DNA of 64,000 nt, taken from positions 2,942,494 to 3,006,493 of the forward strand of contig NZ_CP160388.1 in NCBI RefSeq assembly GCF_040732315.1, read 5' to 3'. The translations under genes and the position numbers were made by a program. The stretch comes from Oryzisolibacter sp. LB2S. Lineage in GTDB: Bacteria; Pseudomonadota; Gammaproteobacteria; Burkholderiales; Burkholderiaceae_C. Below are positions 39,741 to 48,662 of the stretch, in pieces (within the stretch, counting starts at the first letter, position 1; each line of letters begins with the position of its first letter). Under the pieces are notes generated by a model. The model searched no databases. It worked only from the letters and a program-made list of their open reading frames with translations, and was not told the origin of the DNA.

Positions 39741-40610
39741 ATGAACCCCAAAGCACCCGAGCCTGGCGACGTGGATCGCCTGTCCGCCCTGCTGGAGCGC
39801 TTTCGCGTGCACGCCCACCTGTTTCACGCCGGGCCGCTGTGCGGCGTGACGCATTTCGCGGCCGCGCCGGGGCGCGCCTTCCTGCATGTGCTCAGGCAGG
39901 GGCAGATGCAGGTCACGCACCGGCCGCGCAGCGGCGCACCGCGCCGGCTGCAGCTCTGCGAGCCCACGCTGCTCTTCTACCCGCGCCCGCTCGAGCATGA
40001 CTTTCACAACGCGCCGCAGGAGGGCAGCGACTTCGTCTGCGCCACGCTGGACTTCGATGGCGGCGAGCGCCATCCGCTGGTGCAGGCCCTGCCCGCCTTT
40101 GTGGCGCTGCCGATTGCCGAGGTCGCGGGCATAGAGCACACCCTGGCCCTGCTGTTCGCCGAGACCGAGCGCGTGCGCTGCGGCCAGCGCCTGCTGGCCG
40201 GCCGACTGTTCGAGGTGTTGCTGCTGCAGCTGCTGCGCTGGCTGATGGACCACCCCGAGGCAGGCGCCATCGAGACCGGCCTGCTCGCCGGCCTGGCCCA
40301 CCCCCGCCTGGCGCGTGCGCTCACCGGCCTGCACGAGCGGCCCGGCCACGACTGGACGCTGGCCACCATGGCGCAGGCCGCGGGCATGTCGCGCAGCGCC
40401 TTTGCCGCACAGTTCCACGCCACGCTCGGCATCACGCCGGGCGCCTATCTGCTGGCCTGGCGCGTGTCGCTGGCACAGACGCTGCTGCGCCAGGGCCAGC
40501 GCGTGCAGCAGGTCAGCGACCAGCTGGGCTACGCGAGCGCGGCGGCCTTCTCGCGCGCGTTTGCCCAGGCCGTCGGCGCCCCGCCGCGCGACTGGCTCAG
40601 GCAGCAGTGA
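39741..40610 (+). CDS. AraC-family transcriptional regulator (cupin type)
   Basis: 289-aa regulator. The N-terminal part resembles the cupin-like sensor domain of the AraC group annotated with Cupin_6 (FHAGPLCGVTHFAAAPGRAFLHVL). The C-terminal HTH pair contains LATMAQAAGMSRSAFAAQFHATLGITPGAYL and VSDQLGYASAAAFSRAFAQAVGAPPRDW. Divergent from the AhpD-like gene, which it very likely controls, an arrangement common for this pair. Confidence 0.9.
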   Translation: MNPKAPEPGDVDRLSALLERFRVHAHLFHAGPLCGVTHFAAAPGRAFLHVLRQGQMQVTHRPRSGAPRRLQLCEPTLLFYPRPLEHDFHNAPQEGSDFVCATLDFDGGERHPLVQALPAFVALPIAEVAGIEHTLALLFAETERVRCGQRLLAGRLFEVLLLQLLRWLMDHPEAGAIETGLLAGLAHPRLARALTGLHERPGHDWTLATMAQAAGMSRSAFAAQFHATLGITPGAYLLAWRVSLAQTLLRQGQRVQQVSDQLGYASAAAFSRAFAQAVGAPPRDWLRQQ

Positions 40611-40692
40611 CCCAGAAGGCAGTGACCCCGGTGACGAGTCCGGCACCCATGGCCGTCTCTACAATGCACGCTCCCTTTGCCCGCACCGCACC

Positions 40693-42276
40693 ATGGCATC
40701 GCTAGATTTCGACGTACTCATCGTAGGCAGCGGCCTCGCCGGCCTGTCCGCCGCCCTGCAGCTGGCGCCCACGCACCGCGTGGCCGTGATCACCAAGCGC
40801 GAGCTCCAGGACGGCTCGAGCAACTGGGCCCAGGGCGGCATTGCCGCCGTGCTGGCCGACGACGACAGCTTTGCCGCACATATCGAGGACACGCTGGTCG
40901 CCGGCGCCGGCCTGTGCGACATGTCCACCACGCGCTTCGTGGTGGAGAACGCGCCCGCCGCCATCGGCTGGCTGCGCGCGCTGGGCGTGCCCTTCACGCT
41001 CGAGGGCGAGGAGCTGCACCTCACGCGCGAGGGCGGCCACAGCGCACGGCGCATCGTCCATGCCACCGACGCCACGGGCGCCGCCGTGCAAAAGACGCTG
41101 ATCGAGGTGGTGCGCAGCACGCCCGGCATCACGGTGTTCGAGCACCACACGCTGGTGGACCTGATCACCACGCGCAAGCTCGGCCTGGCGGGCCAGCCAC
41201 GCTGCGTGGGCCTGTACGCGCTGGACGAGGCGAGCGACACGGTCAAGACCTTCCGCGCGCCCCACACCATCCTGGCCACGGGCGGCGCGGGCAAGGTCTA
41301 CCTCTACACCACCAACCCCGACACGGCCACGGGCGACGGCATCGCCGCCGCCTGGCGCGCGGGCTGCCGCGTGGGCAACATGGAGTTCGTGCAGTTCCAC
41401 CCCACGGGCCTGTACCACCCGCACGAGAAGTCCTTTCTGATCAGCGAGGCCGTGCGCGGCGAGGGCGGGCAACTCAAGCTGCCCGACGGAACGCGCTTCA
41501 TGCCCGCGCACGATGCGCGTGCCGAGCTCGCGCCGCGCGACGTGGTGGCGCGCGCCATCGACTTCGAGATGAAGAAGCACGGCCTGGACTGCGTGCACCT
41601 CGACATCTCGCACCAAAGCCCGGAGTTTCTGCACGAGCACTTCCCCAACATCCTCGCGCATTGCGCGGGCCTGGGCATAGACATCACGCGCGCGCCCATA
41701 CCCGTCGTGCCCACGGCGCATTTCACCTGCGGCGGCGTGCTCACCGACCTGTCGGGTCGCACCGACCTCGCGGGCCTGCTGGCCGTGGGCGAAGTGGCCT
41801 ACACCGGCCTGCACGGTGCCAACCGCCTGGCCAGCAACTCGCTGCTCGAATGCCTGGTGTTTTCACGCGCCGCCTGCGCCCATATCGGCCAGGCGCAGCC
41901 GGCCAAATCGCCCGCGCTGCCGGACTGGGACGACAGCCGCGTGAGCGACGCCGACGAATCCGTCGTCATCTCACACAACTGGGACGAGCTGCGCCGCTTC
42001 ATGTGGGACTACGTGGGCATAGTTCGCACCAACAAGCGCCTGGAGCGCGCCGCGCACCGCATCGCGCTGCTGCAGGACGAGATCGCCGAGTTCTACGCGA
42101 ACTTCCACGTCACGCGCGACCTGCTGGAGCTGCGCAACCTCGTGCAGGTGGCCGACCTGATCGTGCAAAGCGCCCAGATGCGCCACGAAAGCCGCGGCCT
42201 GCACTTCAGCCGCGATTGGCCCGAAATGGCCGCCCCGGCCGCGCCGACCATTCTGGTGCCGCGGGTCAGCCGATAG
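40693..42276 (+). CDS. nadB: L-aspartate oxidase
   Basis: 527-aa FAD enzyme that oxidises L-aspartate to iminoaspartate, the first step of de novo NAD synthesis. FAD motif DVLIVGSGLAGLSAALQL, SSNWAQGGIAAVL, the active-site block EFVQFHPTGLYHP, the RGEGG motif, and the C-terminal FAD segment NRLASNSLLECLVF. Length is normal. The partner genes nadA and nadC are at the right end of the window, about 19 kb away. It is the last core gene before the low-GC island. Confidence 0.96.
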   Translation: MASLDFDVLIVGSGLAGLSAALQLAPTHRVAVITKRELQDGSSNWAQGGIAAVLADDDSFAAHIEDTLVAGAGLCDMSTTRFVVENAPAAIGWLRALGVPFTLEGEELHLTREGGHSARRIVHATDATGAAVQKTLIEVVRSTPGITVFEHHTLVDLITTRKLGLAGQPRCVGLYALDEASDTVKTFRAPHTILATGGAGKVYLYTTNPDTATGDGIAAAWRAGCRVGNMEFVQFHPTGLYHPHEKSFLISEAVRGEGGQLKLPDGTRFMPAHDARAELAPRDVVARAIDFEMKKHGLDCVHLDISHQSPEFLHEHFPNILAHCAGLGIDITRAPIPVVPTAHFTCGGVLTDLSGRTDLAGLLAVGEVAYTGLHGANRLASNSLLECLVFSRAACAHIGQAQPAKSPALPDWDDSRVSDADESVVISHNWDELRRFMWDYVGIVRTNKRLERAAHRIALLQDEIAEFYANFHVTRDLLELRNLVQVADLIVQSAQMRHESRGLHFSRDWPEMAAPAAPTILVPRVSR

Positions 42277-42292
42277 TGAGCAATATGCTCAC
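42276..42292. promoter_or_regulatory. Perfect inverted repeat at the nadB/island junction
   Basis: GTGAGCAATATGCTCAC is a perfect 7-bp inverted repeat around ATA, overlapping the nadB stop by one base. There is no T-tract, so it is a poor terminator. It lies about 130 bp upstream of the methylase start and may be an operator for the island's first gene or a junction relic. Nothing else is recognised in 42293-42420. Confidence 0.4.
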
Positions 42293-42420
42293 CATCTCCG
42301 CCGTTGCCCTGATGGACGAAAACAGCCACCAGGTGCAACTGCGGTGCATGGTACTGAGACAGTCCCTCCGACACCGTCGCAAACCAATTCTTCCGATGTT
42401 GTGTAACGTACCTCATCAAT

Positions 42421-44058
42421 ATGCCAAGAACACCCGTTCCGATCATTGACCTCTTTGCGGGCCCGGGAGGACTTGGAGAGGGCTTTGCCTCCCTGAAGGG
42501 TCACGACAAGCAACCATTCTTCGAGATCGGACTCTCCATTGAAAAGACAGAGGTAGCGCACCGCACGCTGATGCTGCGTGCTGCGTTCCGACGCCTGCGT
42601 GGCACCAAGGATGTCAGGCACTACTACAGCTTCGTGCGTGGCGAAATCGACGAGGCAACCTTCCGCAGCATCCCTGCCGTGGCTCAGGCCTTCAAACACG
42701 CCGCCCGGGAAGCGCGATGCCTGGAGCTCGGCAAATCCGATGAGGCCGGCATCGACGCGGAAATACGTACGGCACTCAACGGACAGAAGACCTGGGTGCT
42801 CATCGGAGGCCCTCCCTGCCAAGCCTATTCTCTGGCCGGGCGTGCCCGGCGCGCCAATGACAAGGACTTCCACAAGGATGAAAAACACTTCCTGTACAAG
42901 GAATACCTGCGGATCATCCGAGTGCACAAACCGACCATCTTTGTAATGGAGAACGTCAAGGGACTGCTGTCGTCCAGCCATTCCGGCAGCCCCATGTTCG
43001 AAAGAATCCTTGCGGATCTCGCTTCGCCTGCGGAGGGACTCGAGTACGAAATCCGCTCCTTTACAAAAAGGGGGAACAGCGACACCCTGGAACCCGAGGA
43101 CTATCTGATTCATTCGGAGCGATATGGCGTACCACAAAGCAGGCACCGAGTGATTCTATTTGGCGTTCTCAAGGGATCAGGGGCGCCACAGCACCAACTG
43201 CTTGTCCCTGTATCGACTCCCGTGACTGTCGGTGATGCCATCGGCAATCTGCCGAAAATTCGCAGCAAGCTGTCCCGAGGAGATTCGGAGCTGACCTGGC
43301 GAAACGCAGTCCACGCAGCACCCTCCTATATTCACGGTTGGGGATTTGCAATCGAGTCGGCAGTGATCGAAAGAATGCAGACGCTGATCGCCGAAACGAC
43401 CAGTTCAGACACAGGCGGCGCCTTCATGGCGCAGCACGAAGGCAAGCAAGGCAATCCAAGCGAACTGGAGCAATGGCTTCACGATCGCAATCTGGGGGGC
43501 GTGTGCCAGCATGAAGCGCGGGCACACATGGCATCCGATCTGGCGCGCTACTTCTTTGCTGCAACCTTTGCCGAGTTGCAGAAGTACTCCCCTCGTCTGG
43601 ACGTATTTCCTCCCAAGCTGCTGCCGGATCATCACAACCTGCGTGGCGACAACAAAGCCGATGCAATCCCGTTCAAGGATCGCTTCCGCGTACAGTGCAA
43701 GAACGATCCTGCAACCACGGTGGTCGCACATATCGCCAAGGATGGTCACTACTACATTCACTACGATCCCAGGCAATGCAGAAGCCTGACCGTCAGGGAA
43801 GCTGCACGCCTGCAGACGTTTCCGGACAATTACTACTTCGCCGGCAACCGGACGGAGCAATACACCCAGGTCGGCAATGCGGTGCCGCCACTGCTTGCGC
43901 ACAAGCTGGCCAGGATTGTGCGAAGCCTGCTCAACGAAATGAACAGAAACAGACGTCGGCAAGTCAAGGGGCGAATGAATCACAAGCCAAGGATGACCAC
44001 AGGGTGCAGCCCATCCGGACAGCAAGCTCAGGTACCGTTATTTGCCGAAGCGAGCTGA
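42421..44058 (+). CDS. DNA cytosine-5 methyltransferase
   Basis: 545-aa C5 methylase. Motif I IIDLFAGPGGLGEG at the N-terminus, motif IV GGPPCQAYSLAG with catalytic Cys133, motif VI in FVMENVKGLL, motif VIII QSRHRVILFG, a large target-recognition region (about 250-450), motif IX around LTVREAARLQTFPD and motif X QVGNAVPPLLA. It transfers methyl from SAM to cytosine C5. Base composition is lower in GC than nadB. The 3' end overlaps the convergent vsr gene by 31 bp. In this setting it would protect self DNA or act as the modification arm of the downstream operon. Recognition sequence unknown. Confidence 0.93.
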   Translation: MPRTPVPIIDLFAGPGGLGEGFASLKGHDKQPFFEIGLSIEKTEVAHRTLMLRAAFRRLRGTKDVRHYYSFVRGEIDEATFRSIPAVAQAFKHAAREARCLELGKSDEAGIDAEIRTALNGQKTWVLIGGPPCQAYSLAGRARRANDKDFHKDEKHFLYKEYLRIIRVHKPTIFVMENVKGLLSSSHSGSPMFERILADLASPAEGLEYEIRSFTKRGNSDTLEPEDYLIHSERYGVPQSRHRVILFGVLKGSGAPQHQLLVPVSTPVTVGDAIGNLPKIRSKLSRGDSELTWRNAVHAAPSYIHGWGFAIESAVIERMQTLIAETTSSDTGGAFMAQHEGKQGNPSELEQWLHDRNLGGVCQHEARAHMASDLARYFFAATFAELQKYSPRLDVFPPKLLPDHHNLRGDNKADAIPFKDRFRVQCKNDPATTVVAHIAKDGHYYIHYDPRQCRSLTVREAARLQTFPDNYYFAGNRTEQYTQVGNAVPPLLAHKLARIVRSLLNEMNRNRRRQVKGRMNHKPRMTTGCSPSGQQAQVPLFAEAS

Positions 44059-44489
44059 CCAATTTCCAGGACGTCTGAGTCACCGTGCAACCACCCTTCC
44101 ACCGCTCGTGCTGCGCCTTCGGGCGACCGCTTCAGGGCGCACTCCCAGACGATGGCCACACGCCAACCAAGGGAGCGGAGTTGTTCCACATGTCGTCGGT
44201 CACGATCGACATTGCCGAGAAACTTCTGGCGCCAGAAATCTGCATTGGCTTGAGGAGTGGTTGTGTAACGACACCCATCATGCCGGTGCCAGAAGCAGCC
44301 GTGAACAAACACCACGGCACGGTACTTCGGGAATACAAGATCCGGTGTACCAGGCAGCGTTCCGACATGAAGTCGATAGCGCAATCCCTTGGCAAAGAGA
44401 AACGAGCGAAGCGTGCGTTCCGGCCAGGTGTTCTTGCCGCGAATACCCGACATCATGCGGCTGCGTTGGGGGGAAGTAGCTAGTTGCAT
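44028..44489 (-). CDS. vsr: Very short patch repair (Vsr) endonuclease
   Basis: 153-aa Vsr nuclease. Signatures are SPQRSRMMSGIRGKNTWPE, RYRLHVGTLPGTPDLVFP with catalytic Asp50, VVFVHGCFWHRH with His63 and His68, and FWRQKFLGNVDRDRR. It nicks 5' of T in T:G mismatches created by deamination of 5-methylcytosine, so it accompanies the C5 methylase. ATG 44489 is chosen because the conserved domain begins just after it. The gene is convergent with the methylase, with overlapping 3' ends. Confidence 0.92.
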   Translation of the reverse strand: MQLATSPQRSRMMSGIRGKNTWPERTLRSFLFAKGLRYRLHVGTLPGTPDLVFPKYRAVVFVHGCFWHRHDGCRYTTTPQANADFWRQKFLGNVDRDRRHVEQLRSLGWRVAIVWECALKRSPEGAARAVEGWLHGDSDVLEIGQLASANNGT

Positions 44490-44558
44490 GATGCTTGTGC
44501 GATCGGTTGCATGTCGTCGGATATCGCCCGCCGCAGCCCCTCGGACAGTGCCATCAGC

Positions 44559-44573
44559 GACAGACAATCTGTC
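44559..44573. promoter_or_regulatory. Nested inverted repeats upstream of vsr and the sigma gene
   Basis: GACAGACAATCTGTC is a perfect 6-bp inverted repeat around CAA. A wider pair, CGGACAG (44542-44548) and CTGTCCG (44569-44575), overlaps it. They lie in the 307-bp divergent region 44490-44796 between vsr and the sigma-ankyrin gene. A regulator of both directions could bind here. I see no gene in the region; a Shine-Dalgarno (gggaggg) lies upstream of ATG 44797. Confidence 0.4.
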
Positions 44574-44796
44574 CGATGTGCAACATACGCCTATCCTGAC
44601 ATTTGGACAGCGCTTGAAGACGCATGGCAGTTAAACACCACCATACATGCCGACTCTCGTAGAATTTGTAACCAACAGTCAACCAAGAACGAGTGAGCAC
44701 GTAGGTAGATCCTGTGCCTGACCGTAGCTTGCGAAAACGCAGCTGCTGTGCAATGAGCAACGCCCGAATATTCCCAGGGAGGGGAATCCTTTCCAA

Positions 44797-47139
44797 ATGA
44801 ATGAACAAACTACGGCCAATGCCCGGCCCCTCAACCACTTCCTGAGAATGGCCGTCGTGGCGGGCGTGAAAAGCGCACTTCAACTCCACATCACCCGGGG
44901 TGACGACCTCAACGCACGTGATGCCAACGGCATGACACCCCTCATGCTCGCGGCGGCGCGCAACAATCCAGCGATCTGCAAGCAACTGCTGGACGCCGGT
45001 GTTCATCACGGACTGGTCGACCCCACAGGCAAGACGGCCCTGGAAATAGCCATCGCCGCCGGTTCGGATGCTGCAGCAGCCATCCTTGCCGCAACATGCG
45101 GACAAAGGTCCATCGCAACCCTAGAGCCACAGAGTTGGGTTCGGGTCGCTCCGGAGTTGCTCACGGAGCCTGTTCTGCCGTCGGTCAACACCATTGCGGT
45201 GGCCACATCGAACCATTCTGAAGAGACAACCTCCCAACCCACCGCGCACGAATCCACGGTCGCACATACGTCGATCGAGGCACCAATACCATTCTCTGCG
45301 GGCGCAAACACAGTGGACACCGGCGCGTTCGATCTCTCTGGCTGGGAAGCAGAAAGCGAACCAAGTCGTCCTGAGATCAACCACGTGGTAGTGGATGCGG
45401 CCCGCGCGATCCAGACCGCCATCACTGCTCACAGGCCGATCGATTCCTCGGCGGAATGGGACGACATCGAAATAGACCTGCCCGAGGCAGTGCCGCCACT
45501 GGTTCGCGCGGACAACATCGAAGGCCGAGCAAAGCTGCGACTGCTACTGCTCAGGGCACTGCGCGAGGGCAGCGTGCCAGCGCTGAATGTGCAGTCCCTG
45601 GCATCGAATGACGATCATTCCGCCAATCCAGAAGCCGAGGCGTACGTGACCATGGTCATCAACGACCTTGGTGCCGAGGTGGACGAGCGTCTCGAATACT
45701 CCGGATCTCTCGAGGTATTCGTCAATCCAGAAGAGACATCCGACGAGAAAGAAATCCTCGACCAGGCTCTCGCCATGATCGATGGCGCGACATCACGCCG
45801 TCATTTGCCGCTGTTGATCTACCAACGCGAATTCCAGCAACTGAAGTTGCTCTCTGCAGAGGAGGAAATACTGCTTGCAAAGGCGATGGAGGCCGCCCTG
45901 GAATCTGCGCTCGATGCACTGTCAACCTGGCCCGATGGCATCAATCGGACGTTGGCAGCGGGCGCCGACGCCATCACTGGCTCGCGACCGCTTGCCTCCA
46001 TCTCGGTTGGCGGCGCTACCGGCCCCGGATTGACGGCGGCAGACAACCTGGACACCGAAATACCAGGACAAATGAATTGCGAGGGCGCAACAGACGAGAA
46101 CGACGAGCGTACTGATGAGCCATTGATCGCCATTGGCAGCTCCGCCTTCGTCGACGCACATCGACGGTTGACCCTGCTCATGGAAGGGAGTGACCCTGCG
46201 GAGGCATCGACCAAACAAATACGCCAGGCGCTTGCAGATATGCGTCTCGACCGCCGCTTCCTCCTGGAACTGGGCGATACAGCCAACGGTTCAGGGCGCT
46301 GCCCTGGATATGAAAAGGCGATGTCTGCATTCAGAAGAGCCAGGGATCGGATGACTGCGGCCAATCTGAAGCTGGCCTTTTTCCACGCGAAGAAGCACCT
46401 CTACAGTGGCGAGCCACTGGACGATCTGACACAGGAGGGAAACATCGGCTTGCTCAAGGCAGTCGACCGCTACGACTGGCGCCGCGGCTTTCGGTTCTCG
46501 ACCTACGCCACCTGGTGGATACGCCAGCAGATCGGTCGTTACATCGCCGACAAGGCCAGAACCATACGAGTACCGGTTCACATCCACGAAAAAATCCAGC
46601 TGCTGGCACGCTCGACACAGTCTCTCGAAGAGACTGCCGGTCGCGAGCCGACAGTCGATGAGTTGGCCATGCGTACCGGGATGCCATCCGAGACCGTCGC
46701 AAAACTACTGCGCATCTCACCCGAGCCCCTTCCCATCGACGAGCACACCATAGATGAAATGATCGCCATCGACGCACGCGAAGGCTACACGGCGCCGGAT
46801 CCCGCAGACCTTGTCAACGCCATGCAGCGGGAGAAGGCTCTCGCGAGCTACATCTCATCCTTGCGAACAAAGGGGCAAAAGGCCGAAAAAGTCCTGCGGC
46901 TGCGGTTTGGCATCGGAGTCCACGATGCACTGACTCTGGACGAGATCGGCAAGCGATTCGATGTGACACGGGAACGAATCCGGCAGATCGAGGCCAAGGC
47001 AATCACACACCTCAAGCACCCCGCCCGACTGGAACCCTTCGCGCGTGCTGTGCTGGGTACGGCGCCCAATGCAAGCACCACCGCTCGCAAAAGGGATGCA
47101 AAAGTCCTGACAAATCCATCGAAGGTGCATGAAGAGTGA
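44797..47139 (+). CDS. Ankyrin-repeat / sigma-70 fusion protein
   Basis: 780-aa protein. Residues about 17-100 look like two to three ankyrin repeats (DLNARDANGMTPLMLAAARN, VDPTGKTALEIAIAAGS). A long acidic linker follows (about 100-380). The C-terminal half is an RpoD-like sigma factor: region 1.2 (LPLLIYQREFQQLKLLSAEEE), regions 2.1-2.4 (from about 519, DDLTQEGNIGLLKAVDRYDW and FRFSTYATWWIRQQIGRYIA), region 3 (REPTVDELAMRTGM) and region 4.2 (about 710-745, EIGKRFDVTRERIRQIEAKA). The sigma part is housekeeping-like, but region 1.1 is absent and replaced by ankyrins. The stop overlaps the GHKL ATPase start (GTGA), so it belongs to the operon. It could switch the system on in response to a partner or phage signal (inference). 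Confidence 0.88.
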   Translation: MNEQTTANARPLNHFLRMAVVAGVKSALQLHITRGDDLNARDANGMTPLMLAAARNNPAICKQLLDAGVHHGLVDPTGKTALEIAIAAGSDAAAAILAATCGQRSIATLEPQSWVRVAPELLTEPVLPSVNTIAVATSNHSEETTSQPTAHESTVAHTSIEAPIPFSAGANTVDTGAFDLSGWEAESEPSRPEINHVVVDAARAIQTAITAHRPIDSSAEWDDIEIDLPEAVPPLVRADNIEGRAKLRLLLLRALREGSVPALNVQSLASNDDHSANPEAEAYVTMVINDLGAEVDERLEYSGSLEVFVNPEETSDEKEILDQALAMIDGATSRRHLPLLIYQREFQQLKLLSAEEEILLAKAMEAALESALDALSTWPDGINRTLAAGADAITGSRPLASISVGGATGPGLTAADNLDTEIPGQMNCEGATDENDERTDEPLIAIGSSAFVDAHRRLTLLMEGSDPAEASTKQIRQALADMRLDRRFLLELGDTANGSGRCPGYEKAMSAFRRARDRMTAANLKLAFFHAKKHLYSGEPLDDLTQEGNIGLLKAVDRYDWRRGFRFSTYATWWIRQQIGRYIADKARTIRVPVHIHEKIQLLARSTQSLEETAGREPTVDELAMRTGMPSETVAKLLRISPEPLPIDEHTIDEMIAIDAREGYTAPDPADLVNAMQREKALASYISSLRTKGQKAEKVLRLRFGIGVHDALTLDEIGKRFDVTRERIRQIEAKAITHLKHPARLEPFARAVLGTAPNASTTARKRDAKVLTNPSKVHEE

Positions 47140-48635
47140 CGGGAACCACGCGCAAGGCACCGCCGCATGCGATGGCGATGCTGGAATCCCTCCGAGGTCT
47201 GGGCTATTCGACAGCGACGGCTTTGGCCGACATCGTTGACAACAGCATCTCGGCCGGAGCCAGAGAGGTCCGGATCGATTTCCTGTGGGAGGGGGCCAAC
47301 AGCCGCGTGCTGATCCTCGACGACGGGCGCGGCATGAGCGACCCCGAACTCGAAGGAGCCATGCGGCTCGGCGACAAGAACCCCTTGACTCAACGCGCGG
47401 CAGATGACCTTGGACGCTTCGGAATGGGGTTGAAAACTGCGTCGCTCTCACAGTGTCGGCGGCTGACCGTCGCCAGCACAAAGGACGGCAAGCGAAGCTG
47501 TCTGCGCTGGGATCTCGATGAGTTGGCAGCCACTCCACAAAGCGATTGGCTGCTTTTTGAAGGACCTGCCGAAGGTTCCGAACAGTACCTAGCCCCCCTC
47601 GACGGCAAGGCTGCCGGGACGCTGGTGCTCTGGGAGCAGCTCGACCGGATCATCACCACTGGCTACACGGTCGACGACTTCCTGGCAATGACAGTAGTGG
47701 TCGAAGCACATTTGGCCATGGTCTTCCATCGCCTGCTGCAAGGTTCTCGCGCACGAATGAGGCTGTTCATCAACAACCGTCCCATCGCTCCCTGGGATCC
47801 ATTCATGTCAGGTCATCCTGCCAAGCCGTGGATCTCGCCACCCGCAGCCATGCAGACGGACGCGGGACTGGTTACGGCACAGTGCCATGTCCTGCCCCAC
47901 CACGACAAGCTGACAAAGGACGAGTTCAGGAAAAACGAAGGCCCAGCGGGCTGGACTGCGCAGCAGGGCTTTTACGTCTACCGCAACGAACGGCTCCTGG
48001 TAGCCGGCGGCTGGCTCGGACTCGGCAACTCGAAAGCGTGGAACCGCGAAGATGCCCACCGCCTTGCGCGCATTCAACTCGACATTCCCAACACGGCCGA
48101 TGCCGACTGGAAGATCGACGTGCGCAAGTCAATCGCCCGCCCCCCCGTCGCACTGCGCCAGTGGCTGACCCGTCTGGCTGAAGATACGCGTGAGCGCGCC
48201 CGCCGGGTATTCGCCTATCGCGGAGCACCAATGCCCACGCAGCGCAACACCCCCATCGCACAGGCCTGGAGAGTAGACCATACGAAGGACGGGATCCGCT
48301 ATCGGATCGAGCCAACTCACCCTGCAATTGCGGCCGTCTTGAACAGCGCTGGCGACCTGGAGCCTTTGGTCAAGGCAATGTTGCGGGTAATCGAGGAGTC
48401 GGTACCAGTCCAACGGATCTGGCTCGACACAGCCGAGAACAAGGACACCCCAAAGACAGGCTTCACGAGCGACCCGCCTGCAGCTGTGGCAGCCGTATTG
48501 GCAACGATCTTCGCCGACATGGTCGGCCGGCGAGGCATGTCCGCCGAGATTGCAAAGCAGTCACTGCTGTCAACCGAGCCATTCCAAAACTATCCATTGC
48601 TGGTCGCGCAGCTTGACGACCCCACAAGGATCTAG
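47136..48635 (+). CDS. MORC/MutL-like GHKL ATPase
   Basis: 499-aa ATPase of the Hsp90/MutL fold. N-box ADIVDNSISAGA (residues 31-42, Asp in place of the more usual Glu), motif II LDDGRGMSDPE (about 61), and the ATP-lid motif DLGRFGMGLKTASLSQ (about 90-105). A MutL-type S5-like domain follows, with KIDVRKSIARPP as the likely Lys contact. Comparative genomics has linked such prokaryotic MORC-like ATPases with Z1, AIPR and nuclease genes in predicted restriction-like systems. GTG start at 47136 overlaps the sigma stop. The Z1 gene begins 27 bp downstream. Confidence 0.88.
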   Translation: MTGTTRKAPPHAMAMLESLRGLGYSTATALADIVDNSISAGAREVRIDFLWEGANSRVLILDDGRGMSDPELEGAMRLGDKNPLTQRAADDLGRFGMGLKTASLSQCRRLTVASTKDGKRSCLRWDLDELAATPQSDWLLFEGPAEGSEQYLAPLDGKAAGTLVLWEQLDRIITTGYTVDDFLAMTVVVEAHLAMVFHRLLQGSRARMRLFINNRPIAPWDPFMSGHPAKPWISPPAAMQTDAGLVTAQCHVLPHHDKLTKDEFRKNEGPAGWTAQQGFYVYRNERLLVAGGWLGLGNSKAWNREDAHRLARIQLDIPNTADADWKIDVRKSIARPPVALRQWLTRLAEDTRERARRVFAYRGAPMPTQRNTPIAQAWRVDHTKDGIRYRIEPTHPAIAAVLNSAGDLEPLVKAMLRVIEESVPVQRIWLDTAENKDTPKTGFTSDPPAAVAAVLATIFADMVGRRGMSAEIAKQSLLSTEPFQNYPLLVAQLDDPTRI

Positions 48636-48662
48636 GCCAACAAATAACAATAGGGAGAATCA

